64,000 nucleotides of DNA from Halobellus rufus (GTDB lineage Archaea > Halobacteriota > Halobacteria > Halobacteriales > Haloferacaceae), in assembly GCF_000739575.1 (NCBI RefSeq), contig NZ_BBJO01000016.1, positions 1-64,000 of the forward strand, written 5' to 3'. Both the position numbers and the translations under genes were made by a program. Below the pieces are notes generated by a model. The model did no database searches, was not told the origin of the DNA, and saw only the letters and a list, made by a program, of their open reading frames with translations. Positions 27,010-35,943 of the stretch are shown here, piece after piece. Every line of letters begins with the position of its first letter. Within the stretch, counting starts at the first letter, position 1.

Positions 27010-28520
27010 TGTCAGATATCCGTCCCCCAACGGCGGAGGAGATCGAACAGTACGCCGCCGAGCAGTTCATCTCACTCTCCGAGGAGGAAGTCGAAGAGCT
27101 CAGCGCGGTCATTCCGCAACTCCTCGGTGCGTACGAACGGCTGGACGAACTGTCCCCGTCAAAACCGGCGGTGAAGTACCCCGACCGTGAGGAGGGTGAC
27201 GAGCCGACGCCCGAGGAGGACCCACTCAATGCCACCATCCGTGCGTGTACGGTCGAGGGAGCCGACACCGGGCTGCTGGCGGAGTACGACGTCGGCCTGA
27301 AAGACAACGTCTCGCTGGCCGACGTCGAGATGACGTTCGGATCGGACGTCGTCCCGCAGTACGTTCCCTCGATCGACGCCACGATTGTCACGCGACTGCT
27401 CGACGCCGGGGGAACGATCACGTCCAAGCTCAATATGGAGAACCTCGCGTTCTCCGGGAGCGGCGAGATGTCCGCGTACGGCCCCGTTCTCAACCCGCAC
27501 GACGAGGGCCACCTCGCGGGCGGCTCTTCGAGCGGCTCGGCCGCCGCGGTCGTCGCCGGCGACGTCGACATCGCGATCGGCGGCGACCAGGCCGGCTCGA
27601 TTCGCATCCCCGCATCGTGGTGCGGGTGCGTGGGACACAAGCCGACCTACGGGTTGGTTCCCTACACGGGGATTCTCGGGCTCGGCCGCTCGTTCGACCA
27701 TACGGGCCCCCTCGCCCGGACCGTCTCCGACTGTGCCCGCGCGCTCGAAGCGATCGCCGGTAAGGACCCACTCGACCCGCGGCAGGGGGCCGTCAGAACC
27801 CAACCGTACGCGGACGCCGTCGACGAAGGGCCGACGCCGGACGAGTTCACGATCGGCGTCGTAGACCAGGGGTTCGGCCGCGAAGAGAGCGAGCCGGGCG
27901 TGGACGAGACCGTGCGAGCGGCCCTAGACGACTTCGCCGACGCCGGCGCGACAGTCACCGAGGTCGCGATTCCGATGCACTTGGACGGTGTTCCCATCTG
28001 GAACGGCATCGCCAACGAGGAGACGACGGCGACGATCGACGGCGAGGGGATCGGCCACTTCGGAAACGGCTACTACGACACCGAGCTGATGGCCGCGTTC
28101 GCCGAGGCCCGCCGCGAGAACGCCGATCGGTACCCACCGACGGTCAAACTCGTCGCGACCATCGGGGAGTTCCTCGCCGAGGAACACCACAGCCACTACT
28201 ACGGGAAGGCACAGAACCTGTCGCGCGACCTCGCGAAAGCCTACGACGAGGTACTCGCGGACGTCGACCTGCTCGCGATGCCGACGACGCCACAGACGGC
28301 ACACGAGCGGATCGACGAGCCGACCAATCTCCAGATCATCGAACGCGCGGTAAACCAGATCCAGAACACGTGCCCGTTCGATGTCACCGGCCATCCGGCC
28401 GTTTCCGTCCCCGCCGGCAGCAGCGACGGGCTCCCGGTGGGCCTGATGTTCGTCGGCGAGCACTTCGACGATGCGACCGTGTTGCAGGCGGCTCACGCCT
28501 TCGAGCAACACGTCGCGTAG
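27009..28520 (+). CDS. Amidase (amidase signature family)
   Basis: A 503-residue amidase. The Ser-cisSer-Lys triad is complete: Lys98 in GLKDN, Ser173 in GGSSSGSA and Ser197 in GDQAGSIRIP. The spacings of 75 and 24 residues equal those of fatty-acid amide hydrolase (142, 217, 241). GDQAGSIRIPASWCG and GHKPTYG place it near bacterial nitrile-pathway amidases that hydrolyse short aliphatic or aromatic amides to acid and ammonia. It is not GatA: no gatB/C neighbours are present and the motif context differs. The first 90 residues are helical and acidic. An inverted repeat over its promoter suggests regulation. Confidence 0.9.
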   Translation: MSDIRPPTAEEIEQYAAEQFISLSEEEVEELSAVIPQLLGAYERLDELSPSKPAVKYPDREEGDEPTPEEDPLNATIRACTVEGADTGLLAEYDVGLKDNVSLADVEMTFGSDVVPQYVPSIDATIVTRLLDAGGTITSKLNMENLAFSGSGEMSAYGPVLNPHDEGHLAGGSSSGSAAAVVAGDVDIAIGGDQAGSIRIPASWCGCVGHKPTYGLVPYTGILGLGRSFDHTGPLARTVSDCARALEAIAGKDPLDPRQGAVRTQPYADAVDEGPTPDEFTIGVVDQGFGREESEPGVDETVRAALDDFADAGATVTEVAIPMHLDGVPIWNGIANEETTATIDGEGIGHFGNGYYDTELMAAFAEARRENADRYPPTVKLVATIGEFLAEEHHSHYYGKAQNLSRDLAKAYDEVLADVDLLAMPTTPQTAHERIDEPTNLQIIERAVNQIQNTCPFDVTGHPAVSVPAGSSDGLPVGLMFVGEHFDDATVLQAAHAFEQHVA

Positions 28521-28814
28521 CGCTCTCGATCCTGGTCGTCGATCGCTGACGAAAATCTCTGCCATATCTCGGACGGCTCCCCTGTCGCTCGTTGCCTCTC
28601 CTCCCGTCTCCCGTCGCTCGTTTCGAAAGCGGTGCTGAGATTCGGCGTTGCGACGGTGATTTACGACCCTCGATCGCACTACTCGTGTAAGCTCGCCCCC
28701 GCAGAGGGGGAGGGTGTCAATGCTGTCGGAACACGGGAGTCCGAGGGACGAAAACCAATCTGACCACACGAACGAGACTCCGGCGTGAGACATAGAGGGA
28801 AGTTATCTACGAGT
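28521..28814. other. Intergenic region with solo IS605-like right-end hairpin
   Basis: 294 bp between the amidase and a small gene. At 28691-28720 there is GCTCGCCCCC-GCAGA-GGGGGAGGGTGTCAA: a C5/G5 hairpin followed by GTGTCAA, resembling the hairpin plus GATGTCAAC end at 22535-22565. No tnpB sequence lies to its left. It is a possible remnant of a different IS200/IS605 member. Nothing else was recognised. Confidence 0.35.
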
Positions 28815-29054
28815 ATGTCCCACTACAGGGCCTCCTTCGAGATGAACTCGAAGACCGATTCGTACGCCGCCCGGCGCATACTGGAGCAGGCATACGATAC
28901 AATCCGAGAAGAGTCACGGAGCGTTCGAGAAGGGACGGACGACGCCGATGAACTTCTGGCAGCGTTCCGGACGCTTCGAGACGCAGCGAAGCGGCCCACG
29001 CCGGGGCGACTGACCATCACCTACGAACAGTACGACGGAGAATTCGAGGACTGA
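28815..29054 (+). CDS. Small cytoplasmic protein, unknown function
   Basis: A 79-residue protein starting MSHYRASFEM at 28815; an upstream start at 28785 is less likely. It is charged and mostly helical (YAARRILEQAYDTIREESRSV, then DELLAAFRTLRDAAKR) and ends in a short beta segment RLTITYEQYDG. Codon usage is haloarchaeal, with GC-rich third positions, so it is probably expressed. No family was recognised. An imperfect GGCTC/GAGCC hairpin just downstream (29065-29082) may be its terminator. Confidence 0.6.
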   Translation: MSHYRASFEMNSKTDSYAARRILEQAYDTIREESRSVREGTDDADELLAAFRTLRDAAKRPTPGRLTITYEQYDGEFED

Positions 29055-29165
29055 TGTCGTGGGCTCTTCGCCGGAGCCGCCCCAGTTGCCTCTGAGAACT
29101 TACGGCTACACGCGGGTTGTCGGCGGGGCGAATACAGCCTCTGTCGTCTGCTGGCTCCACCGAGT

Positions 29166-29249
29166 ATTAGTAACATTTGCAAGTCTTCACTCACTCGATC
29201 GCACGACTGCGTGCGATCGGATGAGCAATTAGTTGCAAATGCTACTAAC
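29166..29249. repeat. Nested palindrome (17-bp outer arms, 10-bp inner hairpin)
   Basis: Outer arms ATTAGTAACATTTGCAA (29166-29182) and TTGCAAATGCTACTAAC (29233-29249) pair at 15 of 17 positions. Inside is a perfect hairpin CGATCGCACG-ACTG-CGTGCGATCG at 29196-29219. The whole 84-bp structure sits in the 269-bp gap between two small unknown genes. It could be a short MITE with terminal inverted repeats, or a structured leader or terminator element. No coding is present. Confidence 0.7.
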
Positions 29250-29294
29250 AGTGCGTCAACGTCACTACCTGCGACTGACGGTCTCGTACGAACG

Positions 29295-29300
29295 TTAATT
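29295..29300 (+). promoter_or_regulatory. TATA-like element of the gene at 29324
   Basis: TTAATT about 26 nt before the ATG at 29324, downstream of the nested palindrome. Confidence 0.45.
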
Positions 29301-29323
29301 CTCCTGGCCGTCCTACTATACAT

Positions 29324-29752
29324 ATGGTCGAGTTTCCAGACGAACGACAGCTCGTACTACTTGCTCGTTCACACTTGGACGAATGGACGAAAAGTGCCCG
29401 AATGGAGGCGTACACGGAACTGTTCGAAGGTGACGATCCCGTCCTCTCCCCCGAAGAGGTGCAACTTCTCGACGCACTCGACTCGGAACTGGAGCGACAG
29501 GGCGGCGACGGGATCTGGGGGACCGATCAATACGGAATCCACACGGCGGGGACTTCGGGCTCTGCCACCTCACTCGGCGTCGTCTGTGTCTATCACCCAC
29601 AAATCACTGAGGACTCCGTCCTCCGCGGCGACGACAAACTCGACGACGAGACCGAAGAGCGACTCAACGCGGCACTCTGGCAATACAGCCAGCGCGTCGC
29701 GACACTCATCGAAGCCGAACTCGATGAGTTCGTCCGTCGAACGGAGCGTTGA
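29324..29752 (+). CDS. Uncharacterised haloarchaeal protein
   Basis: A 142-residue acidic protein. The N-terminal half is helical (DERQLVLLARSHLDEWTKSA, then SPEEVQLLDALDSELERQG). The centre has GIWGTDQYGIHTAGTSGSATSLG, a Gly/Thr-rich strand region, and the end is helical (ERLNAALWQYSQRVATLIEAE). The codon pattern is clearly coding. I do not recognise a characterised family and see no catalytic motif. The preceding small gene and this one are separated by the nested palindrome and are probably transcribed independently. Confidence 0.68.
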   Translation: MVEFPDERQLVLLARSHLDEWTKSARMEAYTELFEGDDPVLSPEEVQLLDALDSELERQGGDGIWGTDQYGIHTAGTSGSATSLGVVCVYHPQITEDSVLRGDDKLDDETEERLNAALWQYSQRVATLIEAELDEFVRRTER

Positions 29753-29912
29753 CATCTCAGAGCACCGAATCGACGTGGCTGTGCTGACCGTCGGGAGTCC
29801 GAATGGAACCGCGATTCCAACCAATCAGGGGCTCGAACTGTTCTGACTCTGCGACTGGAGGGAAATACCTAGCAGTGGGGAAGCCAGCTAGAGACGGATC
29901 GACGTCGTGTAT

Positions 29913-31121
29913 TCATCCACCGAGCCACCACCCGTAGAGCCGTTTCTGCTCGTCTGCGTCGGGATGCTTTTTCGACTTGCCGTAGGTTTTCCCTTTGAGG
30001 AGTTGGCGCTCGACTGCGTTCGCTGCGAGACGAAGCGCGTGGGAGGCACCGTACCCCTCCCCATCAGCAGTAAAGTAGCCGCGGTCGGTGACCAGTCGAA
30101 TCCGCGCTAGCACCAGCGGCACGCCCCGGGTCTGTTCCTTGTGCTCCTGCAGTTCGATGCTGGCTTTGATTACGCTCATCTCACCGTACTTCGAGGCCAT
30201 CTTCTCGATTAACGTCGAGACGTCGTCGTAGGTCATCTCTTCCAACAGGTCGAGCCCGAACACCTGCACGGCGTTCCGGTCGTCGCGCTCCCAAGTGAGT
30301 GCCTCGATGACGTCTGTCTTTGTGATGATACCGACCGGCTCGTCGGTGTCGTTGTCCGTGACCACGAGCGAGGAGATCTCTTGCTCGAACATCGTCTCGA
30401 CGACCTCGTCGAGCGGTTCGCTCCGTTCGACTGCTACGACTGTGTCGGACATCAGATTCCGTATCGGGAGATCGAGCATCCGGTCGACGTCGCCCTCGCG
30501 CGCGCCGAACCCACCGCGGTTCTGCCCCCCGCCACCGCGGCCACCGAAACCGCTCGACGACCCGCCCTGACTCTTGCTGCCGCCCCGCGTCGTGAACTCG
30601 ATGACGTCGTACAAGCTCACCATTCCCGCGAGGTCGTCTCCGTCGACGACTGGCAGATGAGCGATCCCAGCTTCTCGAAGTATGTGAAGCGCTTTCCCGA
30701 TGGTGGTTTCAGGGGTCGCACTGATCAGTTCCGCCGAGTAGGCGTCGCCGACGGTCACCGCATCGAGAAACGGCCGGACCGCCTCAAGCACGTCATCGCC
30801 AGTCACCACTCCGTAGACCCGGCCCTCGTCGAGGACGGGGAGCGTTTTGGCGTCGCTGCCGATCATAAGCCGCGCGACCTCGCGGACGTCTTCGGTACGG
30901 TCGACAGTCGGAACGTGCTGTACCTGTGAGCCGACCTTCGCAGACGGCTGGTTGGACGAGGACGCCAGCTGTCGGCGACTCACCACGCCACGGTACTCCT
31001 CGCCATCAGTTACGATGACGGCGTCGAGTTCCTGATTCTCGAACGCCCCGGCGACCTTCGAGAGCGGTGTACCGACGTCGAACTCGGTGAATTTCGTCGA
31101 GAGTATCTCGGAGATGTTCAT
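29913..31121 (-). CDS. Four-CBS protein with C-terminal HPF/RaiA-like domain
   Basis: A 402-residue protein. CBS motifs occur near residues 5-55, 70-120, 125-175 and 220-270; a Gly-rich linker (GGRGGGGQNRGGFG) lies between the third and fourth. The last 125 residues form a beta-alpha-beta-beta-beta-alpha unit: VQVFGLDLLE, TYDDVSTLIEKMASKYGE, VIKASIELQEH, VLARIRLVTDRGYF, ASHALRLAANAVERQLLKGK. This order and the final helix resemble bacterial ribosome hibernation factors HPF/RaiA. CBS domains sense adenylates, so the inferred role is nucleotide-controlled binding to idle ribosomes. The fusion is an inference from pattern, not from a search. The C-terminal KSKKHPDADEQKRLYGWWLGG tail is basic and aromatic. 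Confidence 0.8.
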   Translation of the reverse strand: MNISEILSTKFTEFDVGTPLSKVAGAFENQELDAVIVTDGEEYRGVVSRRQLASSSNQPSAKVGSQVQHVPTVDRTEDVREVARLMIGSDAKTLPVLDEGRVYGVVTGDDVLEAVRPFLDAVTVGDAYSAELISATPETTIGKALHILREAGIAHLPVVDGDDLAGMVSLYDVIEFTTRGGSKSQGGSSSGFGGRGGGGQNRGGFGAREGDVDRMLDLPIRNLMSDTVVAVERSEPLDEVVETMFEQEISSLVVTDNDTDEPVGIITKTDVIEALTWERDDRNAVQVFGLDLLEEMTYDDVSTLIEKMASKYGEMSVIKASIELQEHKEQTRGVPLVLARIRLVTDRGYFTADGEGYGASHALRLAANAVERQLLKGKTYGKSKKHPDADEQKRLYGWWLGG

Positions 31122-31338
31122 GAGTAGCTCCCTAACAGTAGGGGCGCTGGACGGTTATGCCTACCCTTGATTTTGAAAGGCGAGGATGCTGGGCCTCGCT
31201 CGTGTTCACGGAAAGTATCTCGGTCGATGGATACGACCGAGATTTGATATCGCACTATAGGATTTATTCGCCTCACGATACGCGCCGCTCACGGCCGACA
31301 TACCAAAACATTTCTTGCCGCAACCCTACGCTCCGGAT
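31122..31338. other. Intergenic region between the CBS-HPF gene and gcvT
   Basis: 217 bp, more AT-rich than the flanks, with divergent promoters expected. TTGATATCGCACTATAGGATTTATTCG near 31245-31271 contains TATA-like words. No glycine-riboswitch tandem structure was recognised upstream of gcvT. Confidence 0.4.
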
Positions 31339-32433
31339 ATGGCCCTTCGGAAGCCGCCGCTGCACGACGTGTACGCCGCGGACGCGAGTTTCACCGGCTT
31401 CGGCGGGTGGGAGATGCCCGTCGAGTTCGACTCGATCCGGGCGGAACACGCCGCCGTTCGGGAGTCAGTCGGGATCTTCGACGTATCACATATGGGTGAG
31501 ATCGCCGTCAGCGGTCCCGACGCGACCGCGCTGATGCAGCGACTCACCTCGAACGACGTGACCCGGCTCTCGCCGGGAGAGTCGCAGTACTCGGCGATCA
31601 CCGACGAATCGGGGATCATCATCGACGATACGATCGTCTACCGACTGCCCGAAACGAGAGACGCGGAGTTCCTCTTCGTCCCGAACGCCGGTCACGACGA
31701 GGAGATCAACCAACGCTGGGTCGACCACTGCGAGGAGTGGGGGCTCGACGCAGACGTCGAGAACCAGACCGAAGACTGGGCGATGGTGGCAGTACAGGGG
31801 CCAGACGCCGCCGCGACCGTCGACAGCGTGACCGACGCCGACGTGACGTCGCTGTCGAAGGGTAACCTCGTCGAGAGCGACGTCGCTACCGTCGAGTCGC
31901 TCGTCGCGCGAACGGGGTACACCGGCGAGGACGGATTCGAGATCCTCTGTCCGACGGCGGACGCCGAGGCCGTCTGGACGGCCTTCGCCGGGGATTGTAC
32001 GCCCTGTGGGCTCGGATCGCGGGACACGCTCCGAACCGAGATGGGGTTCCTCCTCTCGGGGCAGGACTTCGATCCCGAGGACGAGCCCCGGACGCCCTAC
32101 GAGGCCGGAATCGGCTGGACCGTCGCGCTCGACACCGAGTTCGTCGGCCGCGACGCGTTGGCGGCAGCCGAATCCGAGGGGGTCGAGGAAACCTTCGTCG
32201 GGCTCGTCCTCCGCGAACGCGGGGTCGCCCGCCACGGCTACGACATCGTCGCCGACGGCGAGTCCATCGGTCACGTGACGAGCGGGACGATGAGTCCCAC
32301 GCTGGGCGAGGCGATCGCCCTCGGCTACGTACCGACGTCGTACGCCGAGCCCGGAACGGAGGTCGCCGTCGACGTTCGCGGTCGGGAGAAACGCGCTGAA
32401 ATCGCCGCTACACCATTCATCGAGGACCACTAA
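31339..32433 (+). CDS. gcvT: Aminomethyltransferase, glycine cleavage T protein
   Basis: A 364-residue T protein starting [10 protein letters not shown]. Family signatures: [34 protein letters not shown] and [16 protein letters not shown]. It takes the aminomethyl group from lipoyl-GcvH and passes the carbon to tetrahydrofolate as 5,10-methylene-THF, releasing ammonia. It is the first gene of the operon gcvT-gcvH-gcvPA-gcvPB and its stop shares the A of the gcvH start (TAATG, 1-nt overlap), so the two are probably translationally coupled. The C-terminal region with GREKRAEI is normal. Confidence 0.96.
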   Translation: MALRKPPLHDVYAADASFTGFGGWEMPVEFDSIRAEHAAVRESVGIFDVSHMGEIAVSGPDATALMQRLTSNDVTRLSPGESQYSAITDESGIIIDDTIVYRLPETRDAEFLFVPNAGHDEEINQRWVDHCEEWGLDADVENQTEDWAMVAVQGPDAAATVDSVTDADVTSLSKGNLVESDVATVESLVARTGYTGEDGFEILCPTADAEAVWTAFAGDCTPCGLGSRDTLRTEMGFLLSGQDFDPEDEPRTPYEAGIGWTVALDTEFVGRDALAAAESEGVEETFVGLVLRERGVARHGYDIVADGESIGHVTSGTMSPTLGEAIALGYVPTSYAEPGTEVAVDVRGREKRAEIAATPFIEDH

Positions 32434-32822
32434 TGTTCGAAGCACCTGAAGACCGGAAGTACCTGGAATCGCACGAGTACGCAACCACCGACGGCGAGAC
32501 CGCGACGGTCGGCATCTCCGACTTCGCGCAGGACGAACTCGGCGACGTCGTGTTCGTCGAACTGCCCGAGGTCGGCGACGAGATCACTCAGCACGAGGAG
32601 TTCGGCGTTGTCGAGTCGATCAAGGCCGTCTCGGACCTCTATGCGCCGGTCTCGGGGACGGTCACCGCCGTCAACGAGGCGCTGTTCGACCAGCCCGAAC
32701 TGGTCAACGAGGACCCCTACGGCGACGGCTGGCTGCTCGAAGTCGAGGTCGCCGACGACCGGAGTTCGAAGACCTCCTCTCCGCCGAGGAGTACCGCGAG
32801 CAAACCGAGTGAGCGCCAGTGA
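32433..32822 (+). CDS. gcvH: Glycine cleavage H protein with frameshifted C-terminus
   Basis: A 129-residue lipoyl carrier. Lys64 in [13 protein letters not shown] is the lipoylated residue, and the core to about residue 108 is normal. The expected family ending [16 protein letters not shown] is present in the DNA at 32762-32812 but in another frame. A missing base at GACGACCGG (32754-32762), most simply one C of a CCC run, shifts translation so that about 20 unrelated residues ([19 protein letters not shown]) replace the last 17. The intact protein would end at 32812 with 126 residues. The lipoyl domain survives, so the product may still work, but an assembly error is equally likely. Confidence 0.85.
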   Translation: MFEAPEDRKYLESHEYATTDGETATVGISDFAQDELGDVVFVELPEVGDEITQHEEFGVVESIKAVSDLYAPVSGTVTAVNEALFDQPELVNEDPYGDGWLLEVEVADDRSSKTSSPPRSTASKPSERQ

Positions 32823-32882
32823 ACGAGAACGCCGCTTCGGCGGTGCACCGACTCGAAACCGCCCGACCCAGCGGAGACAGAG

Positions 32883-34229
32883 ATGACTGACACGTCACGA
32901 CACGAACGAACCGACGGAAGCCCCTACGCACCGCACACGTCCGAGGAAACCGCCGAGATGCTCGCGGCCGTCGGCGTCGAGAGCGAGGCGGAGCTTTTCG
33001 ACGTTCCCGAGCCAGTCCGTTTCGACGGCGAACTCGGGATCGACTCCCGCAGCGAACGAGAGCTCCGCGCGGAGCTCTCGGAGACCCTCGCGAAGAACGA
33101 CGATCTGACGGAGTTCCTCGGCCGGGACCACCACTCACACTACGTCCCGTCGGTCGTCGAGGACCTCACGCGCCGCTCGGAGTTTCTGACCTCCTACACG
33201 CAGTACCAACCCGAGATTACGCAGGGGTTCCTGCAGGCGCTGTTCGAGTACCAGTCGCTGCTCGTGGAGCTGACCGGGCTGCCGGTCGCGAACTGTTCGA
33301 TGTACGACGCGGCGACGGCGCTCGGCGAGGCCGCGCGTCTGGCCGGCCGCGTCCGGCAGGCGTCGGGAACGACGGTGTTGATCCCCGAGATCCTCCACGA
33401 CAACAAGCGCGAGGTGCTGGCGAACTACGTCGACGGCACCGACCTGGAAATCGGGACGTACCCGATGGACGACGGCAACGTCGACGTCGACGCCCTCGCC
33501 GAGCACGTCGGCGACGAGACGGTGATGGTGTACGTCGAGAACCCGACCGTCCGCGGGACGATCGAGGAGCGCCTCGCCGAGGTCGGCGAGATCGCCGACG
33601 GGGCCGACGCGCTGTTCTGTCTCGGCACCGACGTCGTCGCGCTCGGCCTGCTCGAAGAACCGGCGAGTGTCGGCGCCGACGTCGTCGTCGGCGAGGCCGA
33701 CGCGCTCGGGCTGCCGACGGCGTACGGGATGGGCCTCGGGCTCTTCGCCACCCGTGAGACGTTCCTCCGACAGGTACCCGGACGCCTCGTCGGCGCGGGC
33801 GAGGACGCCGCCGGCAAGCGCGCGTTCACGCTGACGCTGCAGACGCGCGAACAACACATCCGGAAGGAGCGCGCGACCTCGAACATCTGCACGAACCAGG
33901 CGTGGGTGGCGCTACGGACGGCGATGCACCTCGCGTATCTGGGGCCCGACGGGCTCGTCGACCTCGCGGGTCAGTGCGTCCGCGAGGCAGAATCGCTCTC
34001 GGAGGCGCTGAACGGCCTTCGCGGCGTCAAAGCGCCGGTTCACGAGCGACACCACTTCCGCGAGTTCCTCGCTCGGACCGACCAGCCCGCGCCCGCCATC
34101 GCGCGGGATCTCGAAACGAACGGCTTCGCCGTCCACGTCGTCGACGATCACCTGTTGCAGGTGTGCGTCACCGACGTGAACGCCGCGCAGACGGACGCCC
34201 TCGTCGAGGCGTTCGAGGAGGCACTATGA
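32883..34229 (+). CDS. gcvPA: Glycine dehydrogenase (decarboxylating) subunit 1
   Basis: A 448-residue N-terminal half of the split P protein. Signatures: [34 protein letters not shown] and [21 protein letters not shown]. With GcvPB it forms the PLP enzyme that decarboxylates glycine and loads the aminomethyl group on lipoyl-GcvH. PLP itself is bound by GcvPB. Its stop overlaps the gcvPB start by 4 bp (ATGA). The split P protein is the usual arrangement in archaea and many bacteria. Confidence 0.96.
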   Translation: MTDTSRHERTDGSPYAPHTSEETAEMLAAVGVESEAELFDVPEPVRFDGELGIDSRSERELRAELSETLAKNDDLTEFLGRDHHSHYVPSVVEDLTRRSEFLTSYTQYQPEITQGFLQALFEYQSLLVELTGLPVANCSMYDAATALGEAARLAGRVRQASGTTVLIPEILHDNKREVLANYVDGTDLEIGTYPMDDGNVDVDALAEHVGDETVMVYVENPTVRGTIEERLAEVGEIADGADALFCLGTDVVALGLLEEPASVGADVVVGEADALGLPTAYGMGLGLFATRETFLRQVPGRLVGAGEDAAGKRAFTLTLQTREQHIRKERATSNICTNQAWVALRTAMHLAYLGPDGLVDLAGQCVREAESLSEALNGLRGVKAPVHERHHFREFLARTDQPAPAIARDLETNGFAVHVVDDHLLQVCVTDVNAAQTDALVEAFEEAL

Positions 34230-35647
34230 ACTACGATCAGGCACGCTACGGCGACGAGGACCGCTACGAACCGCTGCTCTCGGAGAAGGACACCACGAGC
34301 GTCGACGTCGACGAGGCGTCACCGCTGCCGGAGGACCTGACCCGCGACAGCCTCGAACTCCCGAGGCTTTCCGAGCCCGAACTGGCCCGCCACTACACGC
34401 GGCTCTCGCAGATGAACTGGAGCGTCGAGAGCGGGCCGTACCCGCTCGGCTCCTGTACGATGAAGTACAATCCGTCCTTCACCGAGGACGTCGCGGCCGA
34501 TCCCAGCGGGGCGGTCCACCCGGACCGCTCCGACGGAACGATCCAGGGCACGCTCGAACTGCTCTACGGGCTGCAGGACTACCTCGCGCGGATCGGCGGG
34601 ATGGACGCGGTGACGCTGCAGCCGCCCGCGGGCGCGGCCGGCGAGTTCACCGGCATTCTGGTCGCGAAGGCGTACCACGAGGCCAACGACGACGAGCGCT
34701 CCGAGGTGATCGTACCGGCGTCGGCGCACGGGACGAACTTCGCGAGCGCGGCGATGGCCGGCTACGACGTCGTTGAACTCCCATCCGGCGAAGACGGCCG
34801 CGTCGACCTCGAAGCCCTCGAGGCCGCCGTCTCCGAGGAGACCGCGGCCTTGATGCTCACGAACCCCAACACCGTCGGGGTGTTCGAGCGCGACATCGAG
34901 GAGATCGCCGAGATCGTCCACGACGCGGGCGGCCTGCTGTACTACGACGGCGCGAACCTCAACGCGCTGCTCGGACAGGCCCGCCCCGGCGACATGGGCT
35001 TCGACGTGATGCACTACAACGTCCACAAGACGTTCGCGACGCCGCACGGCGGCGGCGGTCCCGGTGCGGGCCCCGTCGGCGTCACCGAGGAACTCGCGGA
35101 GTTCCTCCCCAGCCCGCAGGTCCGCGAACGCGAGGGCCACTACGAGCTGTACGAGCCCGAACAGAGTATCGGGAAGGTCCACGGCTACCAGGGCAACTGG
35201 CTCGTGTTGGTGAAGGCGTACGCCTACATCGCCCGACTCGGCGACGCCGGGCTGAAAGACGCCGCCGCGAAGGCGGTGTTGAACGCGAACTACCTCGCCT
35301 CACAGATCGATCTCGACATCCCGTACGGACCGTTCCATCACGAGTTCGCCGCCACGGCGGGCGACCGAGATGCCGCGGACGTCGCAAAGCGGATGCTCGA
35401 TTATGGCGTCCACCCGCCGACGACGAAGTGGCCCGAATTCGTCCCGGAAGCAATGCTCACCGAACCCACGGAGGCCGAGAGCCTCGACTCTCTTGAGGAC
35501 CTCGCGGACGCCTTCGACAGCGCGATGAACGACTCAACGGAAGAAATCGAATCCGCGCCCTCGAAGACGACTGCAGGGCGAATCGATCAGGCGGCCGCCG
35601 CGCGGAACCCGCGGCTCTCCTGGCGTGCGCTCGGCGAAGAAGAATAG
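34226..35647 (+). CDS. gcvPB: Glycine dehydrogenase (decarboxylating) subunit 2
   Basis: A 473-residue PLP-binding half of the P protein. The Schiff-base lysine is Lys268 in [14 protein letters not shown]. Other landmarks are [24 protein letters not shown] and [18 protein letters not shown]. The ATG at 34226 overlaps the gcvPA stop; longer readings upstream are in a shadow frame. With gcvT, gcvH and gcvPA it makes the glycine cleavage system complete in this window except for the shared L protein (dihydrolipoyl dehydrogenase). Confidence 0.96.
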   Translation: MNYDQARYGDEDRYEPLLSEKDTTSVDVDEASPLPEDLTRDSLELPRLSEPELARHYTRLSQMNWSVESGPYPLGSCTMKYNPSFTEDVAADPSGAVHPDRSDGTIQGTLELLYGLQDYLARIGGMDAVTLQPPAGAAGEFTGILVAKAYHEANDDERSEVIVPASAHGTNFASAAMAGYDVVELPSGEDGRVDLEALEAAVSEETAALMLTNPNTVGVFERDIEEIAEIVHDAGGLLYYDGANLNALLGQARPGDMGFDVMHYNVHKTFATPHGGGGPGAGPVGVTEELAEFLPSPQVREREGHYELYEPEQSIGKVHGYQGNWLVLVKAYAYIARLGDAGLKDAAAKAVLNANYLASQIDLDIPYGPFHHEFAATAGDRDAADVAKRMLDYGVHPPTTKWPEFVPEAMLTEPTEAESLDSLEDLADAFDSAMNDSTEEIESAPSKTTAGRIDQAAAARNPRLSWRALGEEE

Positions 35648-35654
35648 GCTGCTT

Positions 35655-35822
35655 TTATAATTCGGCTTTCGCGGTGCTGATACCGTTGATCTCGATGAAG
35701 CCGTAGCCGCACTCGTTGCAGCGCCACTTCGTCTTCGTCCCGAGGTGAAGCGTCGTTGACGCCGTCTTCCAGAATCCCGTGTGACCACACTCGGGGCACT
35801 CATATTCGCGTTCGAGGCTCAT
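35655..35822 (-). CDS. Small zinc-ribbon protein (haloarchaeal zinc-finger family)
   Basis: A 55-residue protein starting MSLEREYECPEC. Two CxxC pairs (CPEC near residue 9 and CNEC near 37) form a zinc ribbon, with GHTGFWKTASTT and LGTKTKWR between them. This matches a widespread haloarchaeal one-domain zinc-finger family of unknown function, perhaps nucleic-acid binding. It overlaps no other gene and is convergent with gcvPB, with stops 8 bp apart. Confidence 0.85.
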   Translation of the reverse strand: MSLEREYECPECGHTGFWKTASTTLHLGTKTKWRCNECGYGFIEINGISTAKAEL

Positions 35823-35943
35823 ACCCGCGGTTTTCGTGTGGATCGTGTTGAAGATACTGATTCCGGGGAAAAGACACCACTGTTAAATCACATATCGCGA
35901 TATTAATTCCGTCTATTCAGAAGTTGAGACCGGTTGTCTCAAT

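Noticed and set aside
31122-31338. Glycine riboswitch upstream of gcvT
   Set aside because: No tandem aptamer-like paired regions or conserved glycine-riboswitch cores were seen, and such elements are rare in archaea.
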